A DNA stretch of 64,000 bases, from contig NC_016131.3 in the NCBI RefSeq assembly GCF_000005505.3, positions 24,543,001-24,607,000 on the forward strand, given 5' to 3'. Under the pieces are notes generated by a model that searched no databases, was not told where the DNA came from, and worked only from the letters and a program-made list of their open reading frames with translations. The position numbers were made by a program, and so were the translations under genes. Source of the stretch: Brachypodium distachyon. Taxonomy: Eukaryota; Streptophyta; Magnoliopsida; Poales; Poaceae. Numbering within the stretch: position 1 is the first letter of the stretch; each line of letters begins with the position of its first letter. Shown one piece after another: positions 25,078 through 37,911 of this stretch.

Positions 25078-26775
25078 CATTTTTTAACATCGTTTTTACT
25101 GTAGCCGTGGCTTCTGAAACGAACAGAAGGAGAAAATGAAAGTTACCCTTCTGGAAATGAAAGTGCTTGGGCTCCTCACCTTTCTCCCTTACCACCCAAC
25201 TCTATTTTATGGCTTCACTAGCAGCTTTGGATCGTTCTACCCTTGTGTCTGCTCACAGGATCTTTGGAGAAATTGAAATAAGTTAATCTAATAGGCAAAC
25301 CTGCGAACCGTTGTTTCCGCATGCGGCAGATCTTATTGGAGCTCTGGCTATAAGGAATGCATGCATCCACGTGATACTCAACCTCGCAAGATCAACTAGA
25401 TCATGATGGCGCGCGCTGCCGCATCCATCGTTTGGATAATAAAATGATAGGAGTTGGCTTAAATATAAAGGGCGTGGAATGTAAAAGCTAAAATTATATG
25501 AACTAAGATAGCTATTTGTTAGCAATGCAAGAGGTGAGTATTCTTTAATAGTGAATTAAAATTTAATTGTTATGAAGATATATGTCCGAGTAGGTTCTTA
25601 AATTGACGAGAGCATACATTGAAGGTATATAATTTGGTACTTTTTATTAGTGCCATACCTCCCCTACAACAATATAATTAAATTTTTCTCGTGACCAATT
25701 CGAGCTTAGTAACCACCCAATATTTGAAAATAATAATAAATAGCAAGTAGCATCCAGGCTCCGTGATAATGGGAAACACAAGCATGGCAAAGTGCATTTT
25801 TCCCCAATACAATTTAGAGACCATAACACAAGGCATAAATAATTTGAACATTGTCACAAAGAGTGGAGATTGGAACACAATTACATCATACCAAGTAATT
25901 ATGAAAAGAAACCTTACTAATGACATTTATGTCCTGACTATTCCAACTGTGAAGAACAATTCCATCATAGCAAGTGCTCCATTATGAGATTTTAAGTCCT
26001 CACTTCTGCATCTTTGATTTATGTCCTGTTTTGCAACTTTGATTTATGTCCTCCCTACTGGAGCCTTTTCAATTCTGCCAGTCGATATATTTATCACTTA
26101 CATATAAACAATATGAATTGATGTGTGCCCCCTTTTCTACAACAAAAAATATTAACAGGATCCAACTAATCACTAATCAAGTGTACAAAATTGAATGAGC
26201 ACGATGCCGCTTCCACATCCTTATAATTCATGAGCACCAAGTGCAGAGCAAATGAATACTACACAGAGTCTATCATTTTTTTTATAATAAATGAACAACT
26301 CTTATCCTGGTAAAACCAGAAAGATACAACGATTGTCCTGATTATTCATATCCCACATAAAGATTAATGACCATGCCTTTTATTCATCTAGAGTAGAGCT
26401 AAAGAATCACAAAGGCTGAACTTGAACTGCCAGCTAAAAAGCTGCACCATTGCTCCAATGTCTTGTCAGTTGTCACTGGTATTAAACATGAAGAACTCTT
26501 TTAGGGGCATTTTCATTGCATGTTCTGCTTTGCAACCTTCAAATATTTTCTAAAGGAAGCCTTGAAATGATATAGATTAATATTCATTGTTCTAGAGATA
26601 AACAGGAAAACCTTGAGATTAGTATGTCATTGATCTAAATAAATCACCGTTGTCTAAACTGCAAAACACGTCCACATAAACTGTTTCTTCATTTAAAATA
26701 AAGTGAATAGCTATATTGACTATTCATTTTGGTTCTAATAAGTTAGATGTGTTTCCGACTTTGTGGAGAAAATAC
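25078..26775. other. Intergenic, no gene seen
   Basis: AT-rich sequence downstream of the transporter gene. Open frames are short and without domains. No tRNA-like or other RNA gene structure was recognised. Confidence 0.5.
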
Positions 26776-27237
26776 CAGTGGCGGAGCGTGAGCAAAACAC
26801 AAGAGGGGCAATCCCATATCAAAACAGGACATATGCATGGAAAATGATGACAAGTGATGGAACAAATATAAGACATAATTAGAGAAGCAGTGCAATTAAA
26901 ATGCATCTTCTGTTGTCTGAAGGCATGCAGTAGGGCACCCCAGGCTACCAGCAGACAGCAGCAGTCCCATGAGGAGAAGAGGAGTAGAACTGAAGAGAAA
27001 ACTCATAAGAGGAGGGCGATTAGGGACAGAAACGAGGGCACGACGATTTGGTAATCGGGAAAGACGACGAAGAGTCCGTGCGTGGAGAAGACAGTGCATA
27101 CGTGGTGCTGGGCTGCCTCCCATCGATTGGCTGCCTTTGTTCATGGGCCAGGCCGGCAGATGTCTATTAAATATTTTTTTGTACTTTGGACATGGGGGGT
27201 TGTGGCCCAGGTTGGCCTCCACGTAGCTCCGCCAGTG
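26776..27237. mobile_element. Non-autonomous hAT element (462 bp)
   Basis: The left end reads CAGTGGCGGAGCGTGAG and the right end, inverted, reads CACTGGCGGAGCTACG, differing at the third base. The element is flanked by a perfect 8-bp TSD GAAAATAC (26768-26775 and 27238-27245). Its termini resemble those of the MITE at 1842-1998. The inner frames encode nothing recognisable. Confidence 0.9.
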
Positions 27238-27245
27238 GAAAATAC

Positions 27246-29507
27246 TAACATCGACTTAGCACTTGCATAAGCAGGCAAGATGAGACATCTCAGAGCAGTT
27301 CAAGGCTCATTATGTCATGAAACTACCACCATCGCACCACCATATTTCAAGGTTAGCACAACATCTTAATACTTCTTTTCCTGATATAACTATAACACAA
27401 TGAACGCTGATCTCTTTTTTATGGATGTGCAAAACTGGTTCAAGATGCATTGTCTGGTGTAAACAGTCTTGCATCTATATGGACTTGAGTACAATGGATA
27501 GATTGTCAGCATAGGGATCTCCAGGAACTGATTATTTAACCACTTCATGACTTAGTATATGTTTCTTTTTGTCAAACCATGGAGTTGAGTCCAAACTTAA
27601 TTAGAGATTGTGAGCACACATGAAGGACAAGATCACCAAGGAGAAGGGCCGATCAAAAATCAACAACCAGATCTGGTGGGACGAAAATGAAATGAAAGTG
27701 GCGGCAGGGGTTACAGAGGGAAGGAGAAATTGGAGTACCATCACCGCTGAACAAAGGAATGGCATATTTTCACCTCCGCATTGCCGCTTTCGCTTCTAGG
27801 TCTTGCCATAGTGCTCCAGCCGCCCAGATGTTCTTCATCGCCTATCATTCCTAATTTCGGCATTAAGAGGCCAAAACAAAGTAGAATACGAACCGTGGGG
27901 AGCAGGAGATGATTCCTAACCTAGATCTCTGGGAGCAACGACGCCAATCATGAATCATGGAGATAAATCCTAGCAAGGTGACCACATCGATGGAAAATTG
28001 CCTGACGACTCCTCACAAGAAACCGCCACTGTCGCGCCTGTCGCGTGTGCGAACGCGGACAGAGTGCGGACAGCCCCTTTTTGTTTAGGTAGAGTGGGGC
28101 GTGGTGAGAGTGTTCCGAGCCTCACCGATAAGTACTTCGACTCTACGTCCTGCTTTGAGTGTATAGATGGTGGTGGATGGCACAAGGAGAGGTTACAATG
28201 AGCGGCTGGAGCGGCGAGCTCTAGCCTAAACTACGGCGGCCCGGGGAGGAGGTCCTTCTTCGGCAATCGGAACACCAACACTTATTCTACCCGAACTGCT
28301 TATGCCTGGTCTATCCCTGATGCCAACCTCTCTTGAGTGGACCTTGGGCCTCATTTTATAGTTCAAGGGGTCACCACAGTGGCGAACTTAGGGCTCACGG
28401 CATGCGTGCTGGTACAGGGGAACATCCCTGCTACAAGACGAATATGAAGCCGTCCACCTGCACTGTGGCTCCTGTCCAAAGTGATTTGTACCCTGCCGAG
28501 GGCACAGAGAAGATTTGGGCCCTGTCTGGGCCGAAACGGTGATAGTCCTGGCGCGGCATGGAAGCTGCGTCCTGCTTGTTGTCCCCGCTGGCAATCGTCA
28601 TACGCAGTCGCTCACTCCCGAGGACGTCCTTTGAACGGGCATATTCGTACCAGCCCAGACTCATGGGCGCCAAAGTAGCCGCCCAGGACCGGCTGAGGTA
28701 AGCAGTGACGCATTTCCTCCCCGGGTGCCAGACCAGGCACCTCCGTGGAGCCTTTCGGCCCCGGGCCCGAAGGAGGAGAGAACGGTCACAAGTCTCTCGG
28801 GAAGACAATCCCGGGAAGGCAGTCCCCGGCGAGCCTAACGCTGACATGGTGGGGCCACGTCTCATGCTCCTAGGATCCGGGATACCCCCGTATCCCCAGA
28901 GCCAACATCGCCCTTCACACCGAGTCCTGCGCCGCCTTGTCCCGCAATGGAAATTGAACGGCTCGTAGACACGATAGCCTGAGATAGCTTCTAGGTAGCC
29001 TAGTTTTACTGTCCTAAATGAGTAAATCCGAATTTCCAAAACAACTCATCTCCTAAACCGTTAATCCGATTAAAGATCAGTGAAAAGTTCATCTCGACTA
29101 GTACTTCGAAACAAGTCCACATTTTATTATGTTTTCACGATATTTTTTCAAGGCCATTAGTTACTAGATTAAAATATCATGTTTACCATGTTAGTTTGTG
29201 AATGGTTACCATATTAATAATCGGTTCGTTAATAACACATGGCTATCAAGTAAAAAACATGTATTTAGACAGTGCAATGTTTTGCAAGTTCAAAAAATAA
29301 GTAAGGAAGTGTTTCAACAAGTAAGAGATGTCATCAGATCATAGAAGCACAATGATCCAAGCCTTTGCATAGGTGCAAGTTAATACTCAGCAAACTGGTA
29401 ACCAAGTGATATTAACCTGGTAAACAAGTGATATTAACATGGAAACCACGTGGTAATAGTCTGAAAACAAGAGTGAATGATCGGTATGGTCGACTAGAGC
29501 GGGGCGG
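27246..29507. repeat. Unclassified repetitive-looking sequence
   Basis: No host gene is supported. From about 28200 to 28990 the sequence turns GC-rich, with CCCGGG-type motifs and long domain-free frames on the minus strand, in the style of grass LTR leaders. It could be debris of a gypsy LTR, but no TG..CA ends or TSD were found. The part from 29000 to 29500 is AT-rich and featureless. Confidence 0.3.
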
Positions 29508-30416
29508 TGTCGCACCAGTGGCCCACGGGGTCCTACTGATGCTAGAGGCGTGGGTTGCGGCGGCAAAGCTCCCGCAAGGATGACTTCCCGAGAAGGGCGA
29601 ACCCGGGAAGCCCCACCCCCGAGACAACAGTTAACGGAGTTACAAGGAGACGCTCACTGGAAAGACCATAAGACTAGAGATTGAGAGCTCTAACACCATT
29701 GACAACGTCAAGGCCAAGATCCAGGATATGAAGGGTGACCACCACAATAGCTACCCGGGAAGCCTCGTCCCGGCAAGGTAACGGCATGCTGCCCCCGCAA
29801 CTGCCCAGGCAACGGTACTGGGGTGCTTCACGGCTGATGGTGCTTGGGCCTACAGGTGGGGTCAGCGGGATAGTGAAGACAACAGAGACAATGCAGTTTG
29901 CACCGACAGGAGTCACATCGGCAGGTCTAGTCTTGCTCGGCAAGGCTACTGTGGCTACCCTATAGTTCATTTTATTTACCACGTAAAGTGGCATGGGCGC
30001 TGCATGAAGCCCAGCGAGGATCAACAGTAGGATAGAACTCGTGGCGTTGACACGCGTTTAGTTAACGTGTCGCGTTGCATGCATCGGCACCTGTGATATC
30101 CTCTTGCCTATAAAAGAAGAACCAATGCCTCCGGTCAAAGGGTTGAGCATTCATCCAAGTAGATCATCCCTTAGAGGGACAAGTAGCAAAGCCCGGGAAC
30201 CCCCCGGCAACATGTACACACTCAAACTCGTGAATACAACTCTAAGCAGGACGTAGGGTGTTACACCTCTGGGTGGCCCGAACCTGGGTAAAATCTCGTG
30301 TCCACACTTCCCGTCATTGGTCACGCCGGCGATCGCCAGAGCGATCCCCCTCACCCTCCACCGAACAAAAAAGGGGGTGCCCAACATCCCCGCTGCCGGA
30401 GTTTCGGGCTCCGACA
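29508..30416 (+). mobile_element. Gypsy-type LTR, TGTCGCACCAG family (diverged copy)
   Basis: It starts TGTCGCACCAGTGGC and ends CTCCGACA. It shares with the LTRs at 49852 and 54162 a TATA box (TATAAAAGAAG near 30110), the 'CGGTCAAAGGGTT' block, the GCAGGACGTAGGGT block and the GGTGGCCCGAACCTGGGTAA block. No clear TSD is visible (GGCGG against GGGTG). At 909 bp it is somewhat shorter than the other two copies. Confidence 0.65.
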
Positions 30417-31400
30417 GGGTGGGGGGGGGGCGAATAGGCGAGTAACAAATTTTAACCTTTTCTTTCTCTTTTTTTGATAGATATAAACACTTAATCATAG
30501 GGCTTACTAAGTTCTCTAAAGTAAATGCAACCCTAGTATGAAGTGCAATAGCCGAAGCACTAGCCAAAGCAAAGGATAGACAATTAAGTAAAACAAGTAA
30601 GTAAAGGGGCAAGAAAGATAGCACACGGGAGACGAAGATTTATCCCGGAGTTCCACCTTTTGGGGATGTTTACATCTCCGTTTGGAGGAGTGCTCTACAA
30701 CAAAGGTAGAGGCGCCACAAAGGCTCACTCTATTCTCCTCTCACAACACCACAAAGGAGAGGTGAGCTCTAATGGCTTTCTTGAAGGCGAACGGCTCCAC
30801 AACTCAATTGGAGGCTAGTTCTCGAATCCACAAGCACCACCGCACAAGATTGGTGGCCTTGAGGAGACACCTTCCGGTTAGGGATCCCAAAATCACACGA
30901 ATAACAAAATCCATCAATGAAAACGAGTGGAATCAACTTTTACTTTGGTGAAAACCTAGATCGAGCTCTTCTCTGCCCTTCCTCAAAGTATTGGCTTAGG
31001 GGATGCACTAGGGAGAGAGAACTCGAGATTTGAAGCTTACAAATGGTGAAGAACAATGGGGGAATCATGGTAAGAGCTGTTGGGGACGAAGACCCCCTTT
31101 TATAGGGATCCTAGATTTATGCCTGTTATGTACAATTTCTGCACTGGGCGGTACACTATCGCCTGGCCGAGCGGTACTACCATCGGCGGTAGTACTGTGC
31201 CAATACCGCATTAGTGCCGCAGTAGTCCAGTAGCTTTTTGGCACTGGGGCGGTGCTATCGGCCTGGGTAGAGCGGCACTGCCGCCCTGGAGGAAAACAGG
31301 CGGAACCCCTTAGCTCAACAATTGGTTTTCGCTAATCTTCACCGATGGGTTTGTAGGCTATTTGGTGGGTGCAATCTGGTAGTTTTGTGTATTGATTTTC
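30417..31400. repeat. Fragment of another LTR-type repeat
   Basis: The segment begins with a G-run followed by GCGAATAGGCGAGTAAC and contains GCGGTACTACC-like motifs near 31150-31260. Both are reminiscent of abundant Triticeae LTR sequence, from memory of the style rather than a search. No protein domain, LTR pair or TSD was found. Confidence 0.35.
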
Positions 31401-31847
31401 GACAACTCAATAAGATAAAAAGTCATAAATCATTCTACGCTTCTTTCCTTTTTGAATGCTACGAACCACGTCGCTTGATTCTGTAGAAGTTCTGAAAACA
31501 CTTAGTGCACGGTTAGTCCACATGTCATGTTGTCATTTACACCCAAACTCATTAGGGATCAAAATGCCCTTCCAAAGAGATAATAACCTGTTAACTTGTC
31601 ATAAAAAAAATCGTCAGGACATATCAACATGAGATGTAGTTTTTTAGGTCTCAAATAGATTAAGCTAATGGTGAAAATGGATCGTCAATCGGGCGCACGG
31701 TCTATGAGATAAATGATTTAAAAAAATCAAACGCAAAAAATCTAGTGGATTTTGCATGCATGCTGGACGCCTCACGGTAAGACAAGCCTGTTCACGTGCG
31801 CCCCATAGTTCAATCCATAAATTACAACTTTTAGTATATATTTAATC

Positions 31848-31947
31848 CAATAAATCATAGCATCAAAACTAAATTAGATTAGATTATGCAAACGAATCAA
31901 TAAATCATAGCATCAAAACTAAATTAGATTAGATTATGCAAACGAAT
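31848..31947. repeat. 50-bp tandem duplication
   Basis: Two adjacent 50-bp copies, each containing AATAAATCATAGCATCAAAA and TTATGCAAACGAAT, differ only at their first base. The near identity indicates a recent local duplication in AT-rich intergenic DNA. Confidence 0.95.
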
Positions 31948-31983
31948 ATGTTACGCCTACAATAAACAATGGAATAACAAATA

Positions 31984-32093
31984 CTCCCTCCGTCACATAT
32001 TAAGTGACTCAAATTTGCCCAAATATGAATGTATCTATGCTTAAAAAGTGTCTACATATGTAATAGAAAATCACTTAATATGAGATGGAGGAG
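31984..32093. mobile_element. Stowaway MITE
   Basis: Terminal inverted repeats CTCCCTCCGTCACATATTAA and CTCCTCCATCTCATATTAAG (right end read inward) are flanked by TA on both sides (31982-31983, 32094-32095). It is 110 bp long with an AT-rich palindromic body. Confidence 0.88.
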
Positions 32094-32144
32094 TATGGAG
32101 TATAATTTTAGAGAAAGGATCACAAACAACATGTTATTCTGCGC

Positions 32145-32450
32145 AATAAGGAGGAACTCAAGCTCCCATTCCACATGGAGATCTCCACTCTTGTCACATG
32201 GAGCATTTGGAAGACACGTAATGAATATATATTTAATGGGATTATGCCCTCACTCTACATATATAAAAGGCTGTTCAAGAAAGAACTGAATCTGGTTTTC
32301 CATAGGGCTAAAAGAAAAAAAAACCATGGCTTCAAAGCCTGGATAGATAGCTTTAGATGATTTGTTCTTTTTTTTTTCTGATATACACATTTTTACATTT
32401 TAATAATAATGGCAATAGGTCTGATGACCTAAAACTTTCCGTCAAAACAA
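32145..32450 (+). mobile_element. 5'-truncated LINE with ORF2 C-terminus
   Basis: The element carries the last roughly 65 codons of a non-LTR retrotransposon ORF2 (about 32165-32360: HMEISTLVTWSIWKTRNEY, then RAKRKKNHGFKAWIDSF and a stop). That is the region downstream of the reverse transcriptase in grass LINEs. A T-run and an A-rich 3' end follow. It is flanked by identical 14-bp repeats ATGTTATTCTGCGC (32131-32144 and 32451-32464), the long TSD expected from target-primed reverse transcription. The 5' truncation is the usual fate of such copies. Confidence 0.88.
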
Positions 32451-32464
32451 ATGTTATTCTGCGC

Positions 32465-33308
32465 TGTGGCCGAATGCTGATGTTGTTGAGTAGGGATGTC
32501 GGCCATTAGTCTTGACTCCGTTGGTGTTATTGCTAACATCGACCGCAGGGAGATTGAAGTTACTCGCATAAGTCTATCGGCTTGAGCAGCAGCAACAGCT
32601 TGCGCCAAAGCAGCAGCCGATTATTGAAAGATTTGTGTGCTCAATGTTGATGTTGATGACATGGTTGTGTACGGTTGAAGATGCATGATTTATATTATGA
32701 TGCATCCGTTTTTAATACTTTGAATGTTTGATTAAAACCAGTAGGGAAACTATTTCATGGATGCAATTTAATTGTTTTGATAGCCATGTATGCATGTAGA
32801 CGGTGAAGAGGAGGATCGATGGTTCCTGAGCAGAGAATGGATGGATGCAATACTAATGAAAATAGATGATGCTCCGGGCATTACTGCGGAATTTTTAGTT
32901 AACATACATAAGTGAAATCGACTAGCAACAAAATAGTCCAACCCGCATGTTTGCGAATTTTTTTAGTTAATATAAAGAGTATTCAAAACTGAAAACATAT
33001 GATAAAATCTTACATTCTTCACTTAGTGGGATAGATTTGATGGAAGTAACATGCATGGTTGTGCAAAATTATGACTTTTCCACTAAATAGGTGTGAACAA
33101 ATTAATTATGTAATGATGTGGCATGCTCGCATGTTTAGAGAAATCAAACAGTGGGTTACTTCTACTTAGATATAGAAGATATAATAAATTAGATTCTTTA
33201 TAGACATCAACAGAGTTAAAGCATCTAAAATACTTCGAAGGGATCAATGTTTATTGGTTCACTTGACGAGGGAATTGCTACGCTGAGCCATAATCCGAAG
33301 GGATCAAT
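32465..33308. other. AT-rich intergenic, no gene seen
   Basis: No coding region, MITE or RNA gene is supported between the LINE and the hAT element. Confidence 0.5.
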
Positions 33309-34442
33309 TAGGGATGAAACTGGATCGGATTCGGACGGATAATAGTCATGCCGTATCCTATTTCATATTTTTCAACGGATTTGGAAGCGGCACGGATGCA
33401 GAAACGAATACGGCATATGCCGAAAAAAATCAAAAAGGGACATGGTACGATAACGGAATGGCATCGGACGGAAGCGGACAAATATGCTAGGACAATATAA
33501 AGAAATTAATATATGTATTACCGAGCACAGTAAGTAGTAAACACTGTACTGAGCTACTAGCGCTTTTTTTACGCGCTGAGGCAGGTGCTCTGCCGATTTA
33601 TTATAGAAGAATGCTAGCTAGCTTTCAATTAGTGAAAAGTATGCACTAATCAAAGAAAATTGCTAAAAAATAAATCGAGGAGAGAAGATTAGAAAATCTG
33701 AGCAATTGGGAGGGAAAGATGCACTGCTTGGGCGGTAAACGAGGTAATCAAGGGAAATAGGAAAGGTTGAGTAAAAGAACGAGGGGCAGACAGAGGAGCC
33801 ATTGGTGGAAGAATTTTGTTGCAGCACTGCTCACGTGAAAGGCTCAAAGGCAGGATGGGCCTTGGCCTTTCTTGGGCTGCTTATGAAATACTGATAAATC
33901 TGAATTAGTATGCCGGATTATCTGATTAAAATCCGGATAATGCGGTATCCCGGATAACACCGTTTCCGTATCCTATTATGTATCCAAATAAATTATCCGG
34001 TATCCGTTACCGTATCCGACCAGATAGAAAATTCGGGTGTGTTTGGTTCCTTTACTCAGCTGGCCCGCTGAGCTAACTCAGCTAGCATAGCTCGGCAACG
34101 CTGACCTTGCCGTGTCTGCACGTTTGGTTCTTTGGCTTTGCGGCTGGTTGTTTGGACGTGAGCTATTACTTTTGAGAGCAAGCAACTAATTTCGGTCCGT
34201 GTGTGCACATATACAACTAAATATTACTTAGGTTCTGACAAAAAAATCATTGCAGCTTCAAGATAATTTTCTTTAACAAATATTTCAACGTCACAGTTAT
34301 TTTATCTCGAAAGATAAATGAGCAAGCTTATTATTACAGACTGAATCAAATTACGCATCATGCAAGGGTGTTATTTCCCTTCAAGGAAAAAAGGCTACCA
34401 AGAACAAATTATTATCCTAAAGTTTGGCTAAAAACATATTAA

Positions 34443-35390
34443 ATCGAAGATGAATTTTGTTGCATCCATTGCCTCACATACTCTTGGATCGAAGGCATTG
34501 GTCTTCCCTTTAGCATGGCAGCAACATCTCCGTTGGTGGCTAAAGCTGTTTGTAGGGCGAGTCGCATCAAGAGAGGGTACTCCTCTCCATATCATCAATG
34601 ATTTTGAATAAATTCTCATTTGGGTGGGTGGCATGCGTGAAATCGCATGGTTTCGGACATACCACGTAGAGAGCGTGTCATGTCTTCAACCACATCATCA
34701 CGCCTCACCCTTTTACCTTTATCACGCTTGCCACCTGTAGCACGCTTTGAAGAGTTACCTTCATTGTTCGACTCCTCAGGAAGGCAATCTGAGTCGTAGT
34801 GTGTACCAGGATCAGCCTCACCATTGGTTGCACTCTTATCACCGATGAAATCGTTGTCTTTAGCACATGTGTTCTCAAATGGTGTTTGCGGGACCGTGAA
34901 TTCGCCCATGGCATGCTTGTCTTGAAATATAGATTCCATCTCATCAAAACAACTAATGGGCACATTTATGTATTTTGCCCTTTTGTCTTTGTCCTACACG
35001 AAATATAGAAACATGATTGTTAATGCACTGAAGATTAAATAAGGAAGTAAATTGAAAATAAATTGGACACGTTCTCACATTTTTCATCCGGACGACTTCA
35101 GTCTCATCATATAGTATGATCTTATGGACATCATCAAAATTGGCGCCACTTAAGCTCTTTGCCTCTAGAATAACCTTCCACTGACCTTTCAACTTGTGGA
35201 ATTTGTGGTAAACTTGCCGGTGTGTGAAGTTTGTGGAAAACTTTGCATTTATTTGTTTTGCACACTCCTCATGATGTGTCTCTTTAAATACAAGTTGTCT
35301 CCCCTCAGCCTGGATTTTCTCCTTGTAATATCTAAGCATTTCTTTCACAACCTGGGGCTGCCACACCACATTGTTCCCTGCCATATTCAT
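34443..35390 (-). pseudogene. Harbinger MYB/SANT-like DNA-binding protein, with small frameshifts
   Basis: Exon 1 (from the ATG at about 35384) gives a Myb/SANT-like trihelix-type domain with tryptophans and FTHRQVYHKFHKLKGQWKVI, ending KIILYDETEVV. Exon 2 (about 34994 downward) carries NVPISCFDEMESIFQDKHA, an acidic Ser/Asn-rich linker and a Lys/Arg-rich stretch (KRDKGKRVRR, a likely nuclear signal). It ends in the conserved MTRSLRGMSETMR segment. After that segment a one-base shift breaks the frame near 34640, and a 2-bp insertion occurs near 34577. The original stop would be near 34443. In Harbinger systems this protein recruits the transposase to DNA. Confidence 0.75.
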
Positions 35391-35602
35391 GTAGAAACAT
35401 TTAATTGACTTTACAATGATTTGAACGATGAATCCATAACATGCCTGGCATTTGGGAATTGGTCTAATGCAAAAGAAGCTACACTCATTTTAAAATAAAA
35501 TTACACTACATTGCTAGAGTAAATAAAACATATATAAACCATTCTTTAAGGTGCATACATAAACCATTCAGTAATGTCATACATAAATTTGAGCAACACA
35601 CA

Positions 35603-36908
35603 TTAACCGCGACTAACATTATGTCTGTTTCTCCACATGCTATCTGCCATGGTGTCCCTCTCTTGCAGAACTTGCCTTTGTTCCTCATGCAAATCTCGTT
35701 GGACACGGCCAGCTGATCTTGGATAATGATCGAACCAGTTCTGCTCACTATAGACTAGCTCATCGGGTCCTCCCTTTAGCAATATCCAATTGTGAAGGAT
35801 GCAACATGCTATAACAAGTCGTACTTGGGAAGGAAAAGGATAATAAGGTCTAGTTGTAAGAACTTTGAATCGATTCTTTAAAGTTCCAAATGCTCTCTCA
35901 ACGGTAGTACAGAGAGATGAGTGCCTTAAGTTGAAAAGTTCATTTGGTGTACGGGCTCTATTCCCCCTCCACTCACGCAAGTGATATCGAGTTTGGCGGA
36001 AAGGTGGTAGGAATCCTCTCTTTGCTGCATACCCAGCATCCGCAAGATAATACTTACCTAACATGACATTATAAGCATAAGCAGAATTGATTAATCTCTC
36101 CATTACTATAGGTATGTATGTAAAAGATAGCACATACCAACCTTCCAGGACTCGGAGGCCATTTGGATGCTCAAAAGAATGTCTTAGAACGGTTGAATCG
36201 TGTGCTGAACCCTCCCACCTAGCACTAACATAGGTGAATATCAAATCAAAGTCAACCACAGCAAGAACATTTTGGGTAGGAAATGGTTTCCTGCCACGAA
36301 ATTTGTCTACCATTCGTGATGGAACGTTGCATGGAACATGGGTTCCATCAATAGCTCCAATGCAGTCCTATACATGCAATGGTGAAAGAAGTAAGCAAAC
36401 TACCGTACGACTATGTTTTCTTACATGAAAAAAGATAGCATCAAGACCAGCATACCTTAAAATAGGGATCAAATCGTGGATTGCCTTGAATTTTGGATGG
36501 TATGTCGAAGTGCGATGTCTAAGCATTTCTGGTCCAAGTTGTCCAATTGCAAATAACACTTGATTGAAGTAACGACTCACTGTCTCGTCGGATCTCGTGA
36601 AATGAAAACTGATATGGATATTTTTCTTATGATGCCCTACTGTAGTGAGAAACATGGCAATTTGTTCGTCTACGGTACAGTGCCAAGTATCCTTAAGTGA
36701 TCCCAAACTTCATAACTTATGACATAGTTTGAAGATCCTCACCACAGTATAATTTCCGTAGATATGCCATCCTTTCTTTATTTTTCTCTAGCAATGAATA
36801 TCTTACGGGGTCACTAGAATTGCGTAGATACATGATAAATGTCCAGTATGCCACTAAAAATGCACCGAAGAATGCAACTTTTCTATTAATTTCTGCCCTG
36901 TCGTCCAT
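35603..36908 (-). pseudogene. PIF/Harbinger DDE transposase (DDE_Tnp_4), probably damaged at its 5' part
   Basis: The conserved order is an N-terminal helical region (36908-36720), GSLKDTWHCTVDEQIAMFL (36700), an intron near 36370-36470, then CIGAIDGTHVP (first catalytic Asp) and SARWEGSAHDSTVL. An intron near 36065-36140 follows, then KYYLADAGYA (second Asp) and TVERAFGTLKNRF (Glu), completing the DDE triad. The C-terminus reaches the stop at 35603. Between 36717 and 36706 the frame is interrupted: LQTMS is followed by a stop and sequence normally present before GSLKDTW is missing. It cleaves and rejoins the element's terminal repeats when paired with the MYB-like protein. Confidence 0.8.
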
Positions 36909-37911
36909 CTATGATGAACTGAAACCTGAACATAGGTTACACAGAGTGTTACCAGTACTGTACAAAATCACAGAAAATATTAGACAAGGCAATGTTGATT
37001 TAAAAGGAAGAAAAATTCGGTGGTTTACATTTCAATTCTTGCGCTCATAACGAAGTTGATGTATGCATACCTTAAACTACAGCATCAGAGAACATCCAAC
37101 TAGTACTAATTAACACATCCAACCAGTACTAATTAACACGCACTTTTAGTTTCAGATGTAGGTACTACAGCCAACAATAAATAAAGAGAGACAGAGAGCA
37201 AATACACTAGACCGATGGCCATCAACCTCAATCACAGAAAATAGACAAAAAAACATGTGGGATATGTGAGCGAACCTGAAGGATTGGGCTGCTAATTGCA
37301 GCTGGTCTCGTAGAAGATTCCAGACAGATGAGCTGACCGATTTTGTGTAATTCTTCAACTCCAGCCCCAATCTTGGCGATGAATTAGAGCAGCGACTGTT
37401 TCTATTTAGGGGGGGGGGGGGAGAGCACCAAGTCCATGGCGCAGATCCAGGGAAGAGGAGGACTCGGGATGGAGAGGAGAATCGAAAATCCAGGCAAGCA
37501 GAAGAGTAGGAATTGGGATGGAGAGGCGAATCGAAGATCCAGGCGAGGAGGGATCGAGACGGAGGAGAAGATCCAGGCAAGCGGAGGAATCGGTACGAGC
37601 TGTTGAGGATGAGGTCATGGGTTCCGTGAGGAGCGGTGACTTTTTTTTTCGCGCGAATCGTTTTCTTGCCGTCGGAGACGAGCCGATCTCGCTCTCCTTC
37701 GTGGGCAAGGATTTTCTCACCCGGTCGGGCTAGCTCGCCCTGAATAGCTAGGATTTTTTTTGGGTTCCAAACGTCGGGCCTTGCTGGGCAGGCTAGTTTA
37801 GCTTTTGCCCGGGAACCAAACGGACTCTTCATCTTCCATATCCTATCCGACTGGATCTGGAACCGGATTCGGCCGGAAATTATGCGGTCCGGTTTCACCC
37901 CTAGGATCAAT

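Larger units (their letters stand above)
34035..37827 (-). mobile_element. PIF/Harbinger element with transposase and MYB/SANT genes
   Basis: The left end is GGGTGTGTTTGGTTCC and the right end, inverted, is GAGTCCGTTTGGTTCC. Both sides show a 3-bp TSD TTC (34032-34034 and 37828-37830). The family usually prefers TWA, so this is a slightly unusual target. Both genes needed for Harbinger mobility lie inside, both on the minus strand, transposase first. A GC-rich leader with a poly-G run (37411-37421) lies at the promoter end. Both genes carry small disruptions, so the copy is probably inactive. Confidence 0.9.
33309..37903. mobile_element. hAT (Ac/Ds-like) non-autonomous element hosting a nested Harbinger
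   Basis: The ends are TAGGGATGAAACTGG at the left and, read inward, TAGGGGTGAAACCGG at the right. These match the Ac/Ds-type terminus TAGGGATGAAA. Both sides carry the identical 8-bp TSD GGATCAAT (33301-33308 and 37904-37911). Near the ends are many short CGGAT/TATCCG motifs (33325-33480, 33930-34020, 37840-37885), as in the subterminal binding sites of Ac-type elements. Without the nested Harbinger the hAT is about 0.8 kb and has no transposase, so it is Ds-like. Confidence 0.9.

Noticed and set aside
28431..29039. 202-codon minus-strand frame in GC-rich sequence
   Set aside because: No domain, no splice context and composition typical of LTR leaders; kept only as an unclassified repeat.
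37152..37910. 252-codon minus-strand frame
   Set aside because: It spans the right terminus of the Harbinger and the hAT end. A frame crossing two transposon borders is not a gene.
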